A stretch of 64,000 bases of DNA, taken from the NCBI GenBank assembly GCA_947501445.1, contig CANMVS010000013.1, positions 62,001 to 126,000 of the forward strand. The letters run 5' to 3'. Under the pieces are notes generated by a model. The model ran no database searches. It was given only the letters and a program-made list of their open reading frames with translations, and had not been told where the DNA came from. Numbering within the stretch: the stretch's first letter is position 1; each line of letters begins with the position of its first letter. Of the stretch, positions 25,709 through 34,811 are shown in pieces. Origin of the DNA: an uncultured Rhizobiaceae group bacterium (GTDB lineage Bacteria > Pseudomonadota > Alphaproteobacteria > Rhizobiales > Rhizobiaceae). The translations under genes were made by a program, and so were the position numbers.

Positions 25709-28204
25709 ATGCCAATGTACAACGCCCTGCCGATCCTGCCAGTCAGTGACGTTATGCCCGCTTTGCTTGCGGCTTTGGATGCGGATACATGTGCCGTTCT
25801 GGCAGCCCCCCCTGGTGCAGGCAAAACCACATTGGTGCCGCTTCACCTGCTTTCCGCCCCATGGCGCGGCGATGGTAAGATCATTGTGCTTGAACCAAGG
25901 CGACTGGCCGCACGCGCCAGTGCCCGGCAGATGGCACGCCTGATTGGCGAAGATGTTGGCGGCACTATCGGGTTCCGCACCCGTCTCGATACCCGCGTCA
26001 GTGCGCGCACACGCATTGAAGTCGTAACAGAGGGCATATTTGTCCGTATGCTGCTTGATGATCCGGAATTGCCGGGTGTTGCAGCGGTACTGTTTGATGA
26101 GTTTCATGAGCGCACGCTGGATGCCGATTTCGGCTTGGCTCTGGCATTGGATATTCAACAGGCCCTGCGTGAAGATCTGCGCATTCTTGTAATGTCGGCG
26201 ACACTGGATGTGGAACGGGTATCAAGGCTGATGGGCGGCGCGGCAGCCGTTGAAAGCACCGGACGGGCCTTCCCAATTGATGTGCGCTATCAGGAGCGCC
26301 GCCATGGCATGCGCATCGAAACGGCAGTCTGCGATGGTATATTGAATGCTCTGAGGCAGGAAACCGGATCCATTCTGGCCTTTTTACCCGGGCAGGCAGA
26401 AATCAGGCGCACCGCAGAGTTGCTGGAAAAGGCCAGTATCGAGGATGCCACCATCACGCCTCTTTATGGCGATCTGAGCGCTGCTGCGCAGGATCAGGCA
26501 ATTCGCGCACCGGCCGCTGGCGAGCGCAAAATTGTTCTGGCGACAGCAATAGCAGAGACATCAATCACCATAGACGGCGTGCGCATCGTTATCGACAGTG
26601 GCCTGCAGCGCCTGCCGGTTTTCGAGCCGTCAACAGGCATTACCCGACTGGAAACAGTTCGGGTTTCAAAGGCATCCGCAGATCAGCGTGCCGGGCGCGC
26701 AGGCCGCACGGAACCTGGCATTGCCATCCGTCTGTGGCGTCGTGAACAGACCGCTGCCCTTGCGGATTTCACACCACCACAAATTCTGTCAACAGACCTC
26801 AGTAACCTGTTGCTTGATTGTTGCGCATGGGGCGTTTCGGACCCTGCAGCAATGGCTTTTATTGACCCGCCACCCGAAGCGGCAATTAATGAGGCCCGTG
26901 TGCTGCTGCATTCTCTGGGTGCGCTGGATGAGGCAGGCCAGCTGACCGCCGATGGGCGGCTGATGCGCCAGTTGGGCCTGCCCACGCGGCTTGCAGCAGT
27001 GGTCATTGCAGCTGACCGATCCGGTCTGGCCTATCCGGCCGCGGAGCTTGCGGTGCTGATGGGCGAACGCGGTCTGGGTGGCAATGCCATCGATCTTGAT
27101 GTGCGTTGGCAGCAGTTTCGTGCGTCAAAGGGACCGCGTGAACAAAAAGCAAGGGCATTGGCACGGCGTATCGCCAGCACATTGCCAAATGCACGCAAGA
27201 CATCAGCAAACTCCGGCCCTGTTCCTGGCGCTGCTTCTTTGCTGCTCCACGGCTTTTCCGACCGGGTGGCCCGTCGAAGAGGCCAGGCTGACACCGCGCA
27301 AATCCGCTATGGGCTGGCCAATGGACGCGGTGCCTTTGTGGAAGATCATGCGCCCCTGGCGCAGAATGAATTTCTGGTGGTAGCCGATCTCACCGGGAAA
27401 ATCGCTTCGCAACGCATTCTGTCAGCCGCGCCTATTGACCGCATCACCATCAATGAGGCACTGGCAGAGAAAATCACCCGGGAAGAGGCGGTCTCATTCG
27501 TCACAAAGACGAAAAGTGTCAAGGCGCGCAAACAGCTGCGCCTCGGCAGACTTGTTCTGGAGGAAACGCCCCTTGCAAACCCCTCTGCGCAGGCCATTGG
27601 CATTGCTCTGGAACAGGGCCTGCAATCACTTGGCATTGATGTCCTGCCGTGGTCACCAGCCGCAAAACAGTTGCGCCAACGCATCAAATGGCTGCATCTC
27701 AACATTGGACCACCATGGCCCGCTATGGACGACAAGGCCCTTTTGTCAAATACAGCGACATGGTTCACGCCCTTTCAAAACGGCATCACAGGATTTGCTG
27801 ATATATCGGCAGGCAGCCTGACACACGGGCTGATGGCGCTTTTACCCTATACATTGCACAGTGAGATCGACCGGCTTGCACCGACGCATTTCAAGGCGCC
27901 CACGGGATCCAGCATACCAATTCGCTATGAGGGCGATGAACCGGTCCTGGCCATTCGGGTACAGGAACTTTTCGGCCTGAAGCAGCATCCAAGCCTTGCC
28001 AATGGGCAGGTGCCATTGTTGCTCGAGTTGCTGTCACCGGCGCAACGGCCTATCCAGACAACACGCGATCTGCCCGGCTTCTGGCAGGGCTCCTGGGCTG
28101 ACGTGCGAGCAGAGATGCGGGGGCGCTACCCGCGTCATCCCTGGCCGGAAGATCCGTCCGACGCGGAAGCGACGCGCCGTGTCAAACATCCGAGAAAAAG
28201 ATAG
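25709..28204 (+). CDS. hrpB: ATP-dependent helicase HrpB
   Basis: An 831-residue DEAH-box helicase. Motif I is APPGAGKTTLVP (~35-46), motif II FDEFHERTLDADF (a DEFH variant typical of HrpB), motif III MSATLD, motif V ATAIAETSITIDGV and motif VI ADQRAGRAGRTEPG. The C-terminal HrpB-specific region ends in DVRAEMRGRYPRHPWPEDP, a characteristic tail. Its physiological role in bacteria is poorly defined; RNA remodelling is the usual inference. It starts at an ATG 200 bp from the divergent SDR and ends 31 bases before actS. Confidence 0.93.
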   Translation: MPMYNALPILPVSDVMPALLAALDADTCAVLAAPPGAGKTTLVPLHLLSAPWRGDGKIIVLEPRRLAARASARQMARLIGEDVGGTIGFRTRLDTRVSARTRIEVVTEGIFVRMLLDDPELPGVAAVLFDEFHERTLDADFGLALALDIQQALREDLRILVMSATLDVERVSRLMGGAAAVESTGRAFPIDVRYQERRHGMRIETAVCDGILNALRQETGSILAFLPGQAEIRRTAELLEKASIEDATITPLYGDLSAAAQDQAIRAPAAGERKIVLATAIAETSITIDGVRIVIDSGLQRLPVFEPSTGITRLETVRVSKASADQRAGRAGRTEPGIAIRLWRREQTAALADFTPPQILSTDLSNLLLDCCAWGVSDPAAMAFIDPPPEAAINEARVLLHSLGALDEAGQLTADGRLMRQLGLPTRLAAVVIAADRSGLAYPAAELAVLMGERGLGGNAIDLDVRWQQFRASKGPREQKARALARRIASTLPNARKTSANSGPVPGAASLLLHGFSDRVARRRGQADTAQIRYGLANGRGAFVEDHAPLAQNEFLVVADLTGKIASQRILSAAPIDRITINEALAEKITREEAVSFVTKTKSVKARKQLRLGRLVLEETPLANPSAQAIGIALEQGLQSLGIDVLPWSPAAKQLRQRIKWLHLNIGPPWPAMDDKALLSNTATWFTPFQNGITGFADISAGSLTHGLMALLPYTLHSEIDRLAPTHFKAPTGSSIPIRYEGDEPVLAIRVQELFGLKQHPSLANGQVPLLLELLSPAQRPIQTTRDLPGFWQGSWADVRAEMRGRYPRHPWPEDPSDAEATRRVKHPRKR

Positions 28205-28235
28205 TGTTGCCTCATATTCATAACAGCAGGGTGCC

Positions 28236-29549
28236 ATGGACTATTCAAGATATCTGACCGAAACACGCGATGCCAACCATTTGCGGATGCGTACGCTCAT
28301 TCGGTTACGCACGCTGGCAATCATCGGTCAGAGCATAACGGTGCTCGGTGTCGCCTACGGCCTGGGTTTCCCACTGCCCGTGGCCTCATGTTTTTTGCTT
28401 ATTGCCTGCCTGGCACTGCTCAATATTGCCCTGCGGCTGCAATATCCGGCCACCCACCGCCTCAGCCCATCGACATCGACGCTGGTTCTGGGTCTGGATA
28501 TCCTGCAGCTGTCCGGCCTGTTGTTTCTAACCGGCGGTCTTGCCAATCCGTTTTCGGTTCTGGTCTGCGTTCCGGTTATTGTCGCGGCGGCCTCCCTGCC
28601 TGCGCGCAATATCATTGTGCTGGGTGTCACTGCCGCGATCGCAGTGACCATATTGGCTTTCTTCCATCGTTCATTGCCCTGGTATCCGCAGGAACATTTT
28701 GATGCACCGCTGGTGCTGATTGCCGGAAACTGGATTGCCATTGTTTCGACCGCAGCCTTTGCAGCATTTTATGCCTATCGGGTTTCTGCTGAGGCAGAAG
28801 AACTCGCTGATGCACTGATGGCCACCGAGTTTGCACTTCAGCGCGAACAGCATCTATCAGCACTGGACGGCCTGGCGGCCGCCGCGGCGCATGAACTGGG
28901 CACGCCGCTTGCAACCATTACGGTGGTTGCGCGGGAAATGGAGCGCAGTCTGGCCAATGACGAACGCTATGGTGAAGATGTGCAATTGCTGCGCACGCAA
29001 AGTGAGCGATGCCGCGATATCATGCGCAGATTGGCCACTTTATCCGCGACAGATGAGGCACATATGAGCCGGTTGCCGCTCTCTTCATTGATTGAAGAGG
29101 TTATTGCACCGCATCGCGAATTTGGCGTCGAAATCGCGGTGACCCATAAAAACGATCAGCTGGGTGAACCCATTGGCCACCGAAACGCCGGTATCGTCTA
29201 CGGTCTTGGCAACTTGATTGAGAACGCCGTGGATTTTGCCAGTACAAAAGTCCATGTCGAAACATTATCTGATGCAAACAGGGTGACCATACGTATTATC
29301 GACGATGGACCGGGCTTTCCGGCAGATGTGCTGTCTCGTATTGGTGATCCCTATGTAACGCAGCGCAGCCGCAGCAATGATCCCAGCGCCGGTGGGCTGG
29401 GCCTTGGTTTGTTCATAGCCAAGACACTTCTGGAACGCTCGGGCGCAACCCTGAAATTTACCAATCAGGAAGGTGCAGGCGGCGGCGCATCGATCGCGGT
29501 TGAGTGGCCACGAAACGCCATGGAAATGACAGCGGAAGTCGAAATATAA
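28236..29549 (+). CDS. actS: Redox sensor histidine kinase ActS (RegB/PrrB family)
   Basis: A 437-residue inner-membrane kinase with about six transmembrane segments in the first ~180 residues. It has the ubiquinone-sensing motif GGLANPFSVL, the H-box AAAAHELGTPLATI (His ~224), the conserved redox cysteine in SERCRDIMRRLA, and the N/G boxes LIENAVDFA, IDDGPGFP and GGLGLGLFIAKTLLERSG. RegB-type kinases sense the quinone pool and phosphorylate RegA/ActR, controlling respiration, carbon fixation and related genes. Its partner actR lies 2.3 kb downstream, separated by two minus-strand genes, which departs from the usual close pairing. Confidence 0.93.
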   Translation: MDYSRYLTETRDANHLRMRTLIRLRTLAIIGQSITVLGVAYGLGFPLPVASCFLLIACLALLNIALRLQYPATHRLSPSTSTLVLGLDILQLSGLLFLTGGLANPFSVLVCVPVIVAAASLPARNIIVLGVTAAIAVTILAFFHRSLPWYPQEHFDAPLVLIAGNWIAIVSTAAFAAFYAYRVSAEAEELADALMATEFALQREQHLSALDGLAAAAAHELGTPLATITVVAREMERSLANDERYGEDVQLLRTQSERCRDIMRRLATLSATDEAHMSRLPLSSLIEEVIAPHREFGVEIAVTHKNDQLGEPIGHRNAGIVYGLGNLIENAVDFASTKVHVETLSDANRVTIRIIDDGPGFPADVLSRIGDPYVTQRSRSNDPSAGGLGLGLFIAKTLLERSGATLKFTNQEGAGGGASIAVEWPRNAMEMTAEVEI

Positions 29550-29572
29550 ACAAACAGTAATACCGAAGGAAT

Positions 29573-30283
29573 TCAGGATTCACTTTCCAACAGCGCTGAC
29601 ATCCTGCTGATTTCAGCTGCGTACTCATCTATCGCACCCTGCCCCTTTGGCGTAAGCGCATATATGCCTGTTTGAACCCGCTCGAACCAGCCATAGTGAT
29701 CATCCGCCATCAGGCGCCGCGCATTTTCGACAGATGCAAGGCGGGCAACTTCGGCAGCCTTGGTCGGACCATTGTCATGTAGCAGTTTGAGGCAACGCAA
29801 TGCATCCTGCCGGTAGGCGGTCATCAACCCCTGGCGGGTTGCGCCACCGGCATTGGGATCACCCACCCGCCGCGCAAATTCCCGCAGGAGCCTGGTCTTT
29901 TTTCTGGCCGAGGGACGCGGCCGATAGGGCGCCGGGTCAATATGTACCTCCACCAGCGCGTCCTTCAACCGAACCGTCATCAAACCCACACCCAGCCGTC
30001 GACACAGGGACTTGTTGTTATGAAGTGCGCGCAGGAACGCTTTGCCCGTGCCACGGGGCACGGCAATATAGACCGCATCGGTAATTGCCTGCCGCTCTAT
30101 CGCCTGATGAAACAGTGAGAGTGAAAAACCGGTTTTAAGCTCCACGATAACCGGCGCTTCGTCTTCACGGACGGCGACAATGTCCGCCGCCCCTATTTCA
30201 CCTTTTACAGTGTAGCCCTGTCCTTCAAGCAAAGCTTTGACGGGTGCGTAAAGATCAGTTTCGCGCGTTCCGGATTGTGCCAT
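29573..30283 (-). CDS. DUF2161 protein, putative PD-(D/E)XK phosphodiesterase
   Basis: A 236-residue protein. The N-terminus has a nuclease-like core: ETDLYAPVKALLEGQGY, then GAADIVAVREDEAPVIVELKTGF, matching the D...ExK pattern of PD-(D/E)XK enzymes. The C-terminal half is basic and probably winged-helix (TKAAEVARLASVENARRLM, GWFERVQTGIYALTPKGQ). Function is not established in the family; nucleic-acid cleavage or repair is inferred. I chose ATG 30283; the frame stays open to 30451 but that extension is low-complexity and arginine-rich. It is convergent with actS. Confidence 0.78.
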   Translation of the reverse strand: MAQSGTRETDLYAPVKALLEGQGYTVKGEIGAADIVAVREDEAPVIVELKTGFSLSLFHQAIERQAITDAVYIAVPRGTGKAFLRALHNNKSLCRRLGVGLMTVRLKDALVEVHIDPAPYRPRPSARKKTRLLREFARRVGDPNAGGATRQGLMTAYRQDALRCLKLLHDNGPTKAAEVARLASVENARRLMADDHYGWFERVQTGIYALTPKGQGAIDEYAAEISRMSALLESES

Positions 30284-30474
30284 AACCCTGCTTAACCGAA
30301 AAAAGCCGCATGCAAAAGTGACCTTGTCGCACGGCGGCAGTTCACCCGCCTTGGTCAGCCGTGACCCGGCTGCGAATACATGCAGACAAGCCGCTTCACG
30401 CGCTCGTGCGCGCGCTGTCCAGATCAACAAAATCAAAGACCGACGCCGCAATCCTGACCCTGGTTGCCAACAAA

Positions 30475-31632
30475 TTAGCGGTTCAGCACCAGATAGTCGG
30501 TGGCAATCATGGCATCAATATCCGTTGGAACAGGCACGATGCAGTCTGTTTTGTCTGCACCACCTGTCGCGACACGCTCCAGGCAGCGCGCCTGTAAAGC
30601 AAAACCCAGATCCATTGATTCGATTGAATTGCCAAGTGGCCGCGGCCCTGCAAGATTGGCCATATGTCCATGGCAAAGCAGATGAATGATACGGCCATCG
30701 CGCAGATGAAGGCTCTCAATTCCCTCACCGTCAATGACCTGCCGTTTTACAACCAGATCATTTGAAACAAGGGTATCAACGGCAATTTCAGTTGGAAAAT
30801 GTCCGCCATTCAACAGGATCACACCGTCCTTCAGATGGTCGAAATCATCAGCCGTCACCACATCGGCAGCGCCGGTTTGCGTGATAATAATATCCGCGGT
30901 CTTTACCGCGTCCTGACGCAAGGGTGTGGCAAATCCGTCAAGATGCGCTTCCAGCGTTGTCACCGGATCTGTGTCAACAACGCTGACCAGACTGAAAGCA
31001 TTGCGAAAACAGGCAGCAACGCCTTTGCCGCAAGCCCCATAGCCAAACACCGTTACCCGTTTGCCATTGGTAGAACGGTTTGTAAGGCGCATGAAGCTTT
31101 CAAAAATACTCTGGCCTACAGCATGCCGGTTTTCGGCAAATTGCTTGATCGGGCTGTCATTTATGACAAGAATAGGCAATTCCAATTGTTGGCGTAGCGG
31201 TTCAAGCCGCATTCGGCCGGATGTTGTTTCCTCCGTTCCGCCCAATAGCCCTTCATAGGGTGCGTCCAGGTAGCGCACAAACAGATCACCGCCGTTGTCG
31301 AGCAGCAAATGGGGCTTTTGCTCCAATATCTGGCTCAAGGACTGCCCATGAACAGCGGCATCGGTGGTTTTTTGCGCAAATACTTCAATGCCGCGCGCCG
31401 TCAGATAGTCGACTGTCTCAGGTTGCGTGCTGCTCAGGTTGCCGGTTGCCACCACCCGTGCGCCGCCGATTGCAAGTGTCAGCAACAGGGCAGCAGTTTT
31501 GGGTTCAAGGTGGATACCGGTACCTATTGTCAGGCCCCGAAAAGGTTTGGTGCTCTCAAACTCAACAGCAATCGCGCCCAACAGACGGCTGCTTTGGCGC
31601 ACCCAATCGATGCGTGTCGTATCTGTATTCAT
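30475..31632 (-). CDS. Divergent S-adenosylhomocysteinase-like NAD-binding protein
   Basis: A ~385-residue homologue of adenosylhomocysteinase, shorter than the usual 430-470. Recognisable parts are LTIGTGIHLEPKTAALLLTLAIGGARV, NDSPIKQFAENRHAVGQS (in place of the classical NxYG-type stretch), the NAD fold VTVFGYGACGKGVAACFR, DTDPVTTLEAHLDGF and GHFPTEIAVD. The classical C-terminal KPDHYRY tail is absent; it ends TDIDAMIATDYLVLNR. It may hydrolyse a different nucleoside thioether or related compound. It lies between actS and actR on the opposite strand, and no methionine-cycle genes are nearby. Confidence 0.7.
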   Translation of the reverse strand: MNTDTTRIDWVRQSSRLLGAIAVEFESTKPFRGLTIGTGIHLEPKTAALLLTLAIGGARVVATGNLSSTQPETVDYLTARGIEVFAQKTTDAAVHGQSLSQILEQKPHLLLDNGGDLFVRYLDAPYEGLLGGTEETTSGRMRLEPLRQQLELPILVINDSPIKQFAENRHAVGQSIFESFMRLTNRSTNGKRVTVFGYGACGKGVAACFRNAFSLVSVVDTDPVTTLEAHLDGFATPLRQDAVKTADIIITQTGAADVVTADDFDHLKDGVILLNGGHFPTEIAVDTLVSNDLVVKRQVIDGEGIESLHLRDGRIIHLLCHGHMANLAGPRPLGNSIESMDLGFALQARCLERVATGGADKTDCIVPVPTDIDAMIATDYLVLNR

Positions 31633-31880
31633 CACCATCCTCTTGTCAGCACTGCCCCGCTATCGGGTGATTGCGATCATTGCGGCCCATTATCCAACAT
31701 CATTTCTCAACCGTGACGGCGGACAGGTCTTGCCGACCATAATGCACAATTTCAGGCACGAACAGAAGGACGCGCCACGCCCCGGAAGGTTTGCCTGCGG
31801 CAATGTGCGCATATTGGTTTTTATTGTCGCAGGCATTATGTCTACTTCATGTCAAAACCTGAGCAGAAATTGGTCAAACC

Positions 31881-32450
31881 ATGAATACGCAAACGGGCAC
31901 TATAAATGACAACGAATTAATCGGCGAAGATGCATCCCTGCTGGTCGTGGACGATGATGGTCCATTCCTGCGGCGGCTGGGCCGTGCAATGGAAAGCCGT
32001 GGCTTTGATGTTGAAATGGCTGAATCCGTTGCTGCAGGCAGGGCGGTTATCAAGGCTGGCGCGCCGAAATATGCCGTTATTGATCTACGTCTGGGTGATG
32101 GAAACGGCCTGGAACTGATCGAGGCCATTCGCAAGAAACGTGATGATACCCGTATCATCATGCTGACCGGCTATGGCAACATTGCAACGGCCGTTAATGC
32201 GGTCAAGCTGGGTGCGATTGACTATCTGGCAAAACCGGCCGATGCCGATGAGGTTTTTGCCGCCCTGACCCGTGAACCGGGTGAAAAGGTTGAGCCACCG
32301 GAAAATCCAATGTCGGCTGACCGGGTGCGCTGGGAACATATTCAACGGGTCTATGAAATGTGTGACCGCAATGTTTCCGAAACCGCGCGCCGTCTCAACA
32401 TGCACCGCCGCACGCTGCAACGCATTCTTGCAAAACGTGCGCCACGCTAG
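31881..32450 (+). CDS. actR: Response regulator ActR (RegA/PrrA family)
   Basis: A 189-residue global redox response regulator. The receiver domain has the acidic pocket LLVVDDDGPF, phospho-acceptor Asp in VIDLRLGDGNG, MLTGYG and the lysine in YLAKPADADEV. A proline-rich linker (EPPENPMSADRVRWEHIQRVYE) leads to the Fis-type HTH at the C-terminus (NVSETARRLNMHRRTLQRIL), which is nearly invariant in RegA/ActR proteins. It partners with ActS. The ~240 bp upstream presumably contains its own promoter because the neighbours are on the other strand. Confidence 0.95.
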   Translation: MNTQTGTINDNELIGEDASLLVVDDDGPFLRRLGRAMESRGFDVEMAESVAAGRAVIKAGAPKYAVIDLRLGDGNGLELIEAIRKKRDDTRIIMLTGYGNIATAVNAVKLGAIDYLAKPADADEVFAALTREPGEKVEPPENPMSADRVRWEHIQRVYEMCDRNVSETARRLNMHRRTLQRILAKRAPR

Positions 32451-32455
32451 TTTGA

Positions 32456-32944
32456 TCAGGACTGCGTCTCATTGGCATAGGCAATCTGCTCGGCAGCCAG
32501 CAGACGGTCCGCACTGGCTCTGGCAAAACGCAACGTCAGCGCCTTGCGTGTTGCAGCCGCCAATTTGTGTTCCGGTGCTTCGCGTATAATCTCTCCGTCA
32601 TAGCCATCTGAAAGCATCATGCCGCAGTCCTGCGGGAAGATGTCCACCGGAACCCCCGGATGGGTGGCAAAAAACAGCCTGTCACAATGTTGACGGTAGT
32701 CAGGCCATTTATTGTCGGCCTTGAGGTCTTCGATCGAGGATTTGATTTCGATTATCCATATCTCACCCTTTTCTGACAGGGTGATGAGATCAGCCCGCCT
32801 GCCGCTTGCCAGGCTGAGTTCGGGCAGTATCGCATGCCTGTGATGGCGTAAAAGACGCTGAACCCCGCGGCGCACCAGCATGGCGCGTTCCGATTGGCGG
32901 CCATCAACAAGCGTGGGTTCCGGGTGGGGTGAAACTATGGGCAT
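32456..32944 (-). CDS. mmcB: MmcB-family DNA repair protein
   Basis: A ~162-residue protein. The core RRADLITLSEKGEIWIIEIKSS has the D...ExK arrangement of PD-(D/E)XK nucleases, followed by WPDYRQHCDRLFFATHP and the family-typical VDIFPQDCGMMLSDGYDGEI. MmcB in alphaproteobacteria is part of the DNA-damage response, conferring mitomycin resistance. ATG 32944 (MPIVSPHPEP) is chosen because upstream sequence to 33100 is not family-like. It converges on actR with only 5 bases between stops. Confidence 0.85.
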   Translation of the reverse strand: MPIVSPHPEPTLVDGRQSERAMLVRRGVQRLLRHHRHAILPELSLASGRRADLITLSEKGEIWIIEIKSSIEDLKADNKWPDYRQHCDRLFFATHPGVPVDIFPQDCGMMLSDGYDGEIIREAPEHKLAAATRKALTLRFARASADRLLAAEQIAYANETQS

Positions 32945-33266
32945 GGATGTCTGTCCGGATTTGGCTTTCGTGTCGTCCGCCGGTTCCCGGGCGCAATGTC
33001 CGGCAGCAGAATCGACCTTTGCCTGAATATCATACGTGCAGGCTGGCATGGCCAAATCGACTTGGCAAGGTTTTTTACCAGGGGTAAATTCAACCTGCAC
33101 GGCGTTGCAGGAAAGACATAACGCCCGATCTTTTCAGCTTTCGGGTTAAGTTTTGCGAAAACAAACCTTGCAATGCAGGGAGTAATAAAAAATAAACCAT
33201 AATTGTTAATAGTCCGGCTACTTAACGAAGCAGTATGAGACCATTTAAGGGGATCTGGGGAAAATT
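32945..33266. other. Gene-free stretch between mmcB and L,D-transpeptidase genes
   Basis: This 322-base divergent intergenic region must contain both promoters. It becomes AT-rich near 33180-33215. I see no clear operator palindrome or hairpin in it. Confidence 0.4.
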
Positions 33267-33911
33267 ATGAATTTACGCCTTGCCATATCGTGCCTCGGCC
33301 TGGCAGCAGTACTCGCCATTTCGGGCTGTGCCACAAGCGGACCTGAGATCACTCAGGAAATATTTACAGCCAAATACGGCAGCGTCAGTGATGGCGGATA
33401 CAAAATTCCCGCTGTCCCGATCAACCGGGTCGACAAAAAATACCACCGTCAGATCGTCACCTATTTCACCAACGAAAAACCAGGCACTGTTATTGTCAAC
33501 ACGCGCAAGCGGTTCCTCTATTACATCCTGCCAAACAACAAGGCCGTGCGCTACGGTATCGGCGTTGGACGTGCAGGTTTTGCCTGGGAAGGTGAAGCCT
33601 ATATCTCATGGAAACGCGCCTGGCCTAAATGGACCCCACCTGCGGAAATGGTTGCCCGTGACCCCAGCCTCAAGAAATATGCCGAAGACGGACAGCGCCC
33701 TGGTCTGAAGAATCCGCTCGGTGCCCGCGCCCTCTATCTGTTTGACAAAAACGGAGAGGATACGCTTTACCGATTGCATGGAACGCCGCAATGGCAGTCC
33801 ATTGGAACAGCGGCTTCATCGGGCTGTATTCGCCTGATGAACCAGGACATTATCGATCTCTACAGCCGTGTAAGGCCAGGCAAAAAATCGAAAGTCGTAG
33901 TGATTCAGTAG
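33267..33911 (+). CDS. L,D-transpeptidase lipoprotein (YkuD domain)
   Basis: A 214-residue envelope enzyme that cross-links peptidoglycan or attaches proteins to it. The signal peptide ends in lipobox LAISGC (Cys ~21). The YkuD domain spans ~75-213: PGTVIVNTRKRFLYYILPNNKAVRYGIGVG, then RLHGTPQWQSIGTAASSGCIRLMNQDIIDLY, which contains the catalytic His and Cys (HGTP ... SSGCIRL). This family is expanded in Rhizobiales, which rely on L,D-crosslinks. It is monocistronic and followed by a strong terminator. Confidence 0.92.
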   Translation: MNLRLAISCLGLAAVLAISGCATSGPEITQEIFTAKYGSVSDGGYKIPAVPINRVDKKYHRQIVTYFTNEKPGTVIVNTRKRFLYYILPNNKAVRYGIGVGRAGFAWEGEAYISWKRAWPKWTPPAEMVARDPSLKKYAEDGQRPGLKNPLGARALYLFDKNGEDTLYRLHGTPQWQSIGTAASSGCIRLMNQDIIDLYSRVRPGKKSKVVVIQ

Positions 33912-33933
33912 TTCCTGATCCAACGTTGCATTG

Positions 33934-33972
33934 AAAAAGCCGCCCGAACGACTGGTTCGGACGGCTTTTTTT
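33934..33972 (+). terminator. Rho-independent terminator after the L,D-transpeptidase gene
   Basis: AAAAAGCCG and CCGAAC pair with GTTCGG and CGGCTTTTTTT around a short loop, giving a stem of about 12 bp followed by seven Ts. The A-tract on the 5' side makes it potentially bidirectional, serving the convergent coxM-like gene. Confidence 0.88.
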
Positions 33973-33988
33973 GTCAGAGAAAAAAGTC

Positions 33989-34786
33989 TTATGCGGCGGC
34001 TTCAACAGCACGGCGGGCCATTACCTTGACCAGGTTTGCCCGGTACTCGGCTGAACCATGCATATCCGCCAGCATAGCTGACGGGTCCACATTGATGCTT
34101 TCCAGCGAACCGGCGCTGAAATTTGCATCCAGCGCGGCTTCCATATCGGAAGCACGGAATACGCCGTCACTGCCAGCACCGGTCACACCAACACGGGTGC
34201 CGCTGCTGCCCCGCGCAACAAAAACACCCGCCATCGCATAACGGGATGCCGGGTTGGGAAATTTTTGGTATGCAGCACGCGATGGCGCGTCAAACGAAAC
34301 AGCGGTGACGATTTCATTGTCACCAAGTGCCGTTTCAAACAGGCCGACAAAAAAATCGGCAGCACTGATATCACGGCTGTTGGTGTGGATGGTTGCTTCA
34401 AGCGCAACCATTGCAGCCGGATAATCAGCAGCCGGATCATTATTGGCGATTGATCCGCCAATTGTGCCCATATTGCGCACATGCGGATCGCCAATATGGG
34501 CAGCCAGGCCACAAAGTGCCGGGCAGACCCCGTTGATCTCGGCCGATTGTGCCACTTCAGCATGGGTTGTCCCCGCACCGATTTTGACATTGCTTCCCGA
34601 CACCGTGATGCCCTTGAGCTCTGCAATGTGGCGCAGATCAACGACATCGCTTGGAGAGGCCAAACGCTGTTTCATGGTTGGTATCAGGGTCTGACCGCCT
34701 GACAGCAACTTGCCGTCATCTGATCCGCTGACAAGTGAGGCTGCCTCTGCAACTGAGGAGGCACGATGATAATTGGTTTCGTACAT
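33989..34786 (-). CDS. FAD-binding subunit of a xanthine dehydrogenase/CO dehydrogenase-family enzyme (CoxM type)
   Basis: A 265-residue medium subunit. The FAD pyrophosphate-binding motifs LLSGGQTLIPTMKQRL (~27-42) and HVRNMGTIGGSIANNDPAADYPAAM (~102-126) are diagnostic. It carries electrons from the 2Fe-2S small subunit to FAD and onward. It is the third gene of a small-large-medium operon, 25 bp after the large-subunit stop. Confidence 0.9.
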   Translation of the reverse strand: MYETNYHRASSVAEAASLVSGSDDGKLLSGGQTLIPTMKQRLASPSDVVDLRHIAELKGITVSGSNVKIGAGTTHAEVAQSAEINGVCPALCGLAAHIGDPHVRNMGTIGGSIANNDPAADYPAAMVALEATIHTNSRDISAADFFVGLFETALGDNEIVTAVSFDAPSRAAYQKFPNPASRYAMAGVFVARGSSGTRVGVTGAGSDGVFRASDMEAALDANFSAGSLESINVDPSAMLADMHGSAEYRANLVKVMARRAVEAAA

Positions 34787-34811
34787 GATTGTGTCCTTTC
34801 CTCTCGATTGA

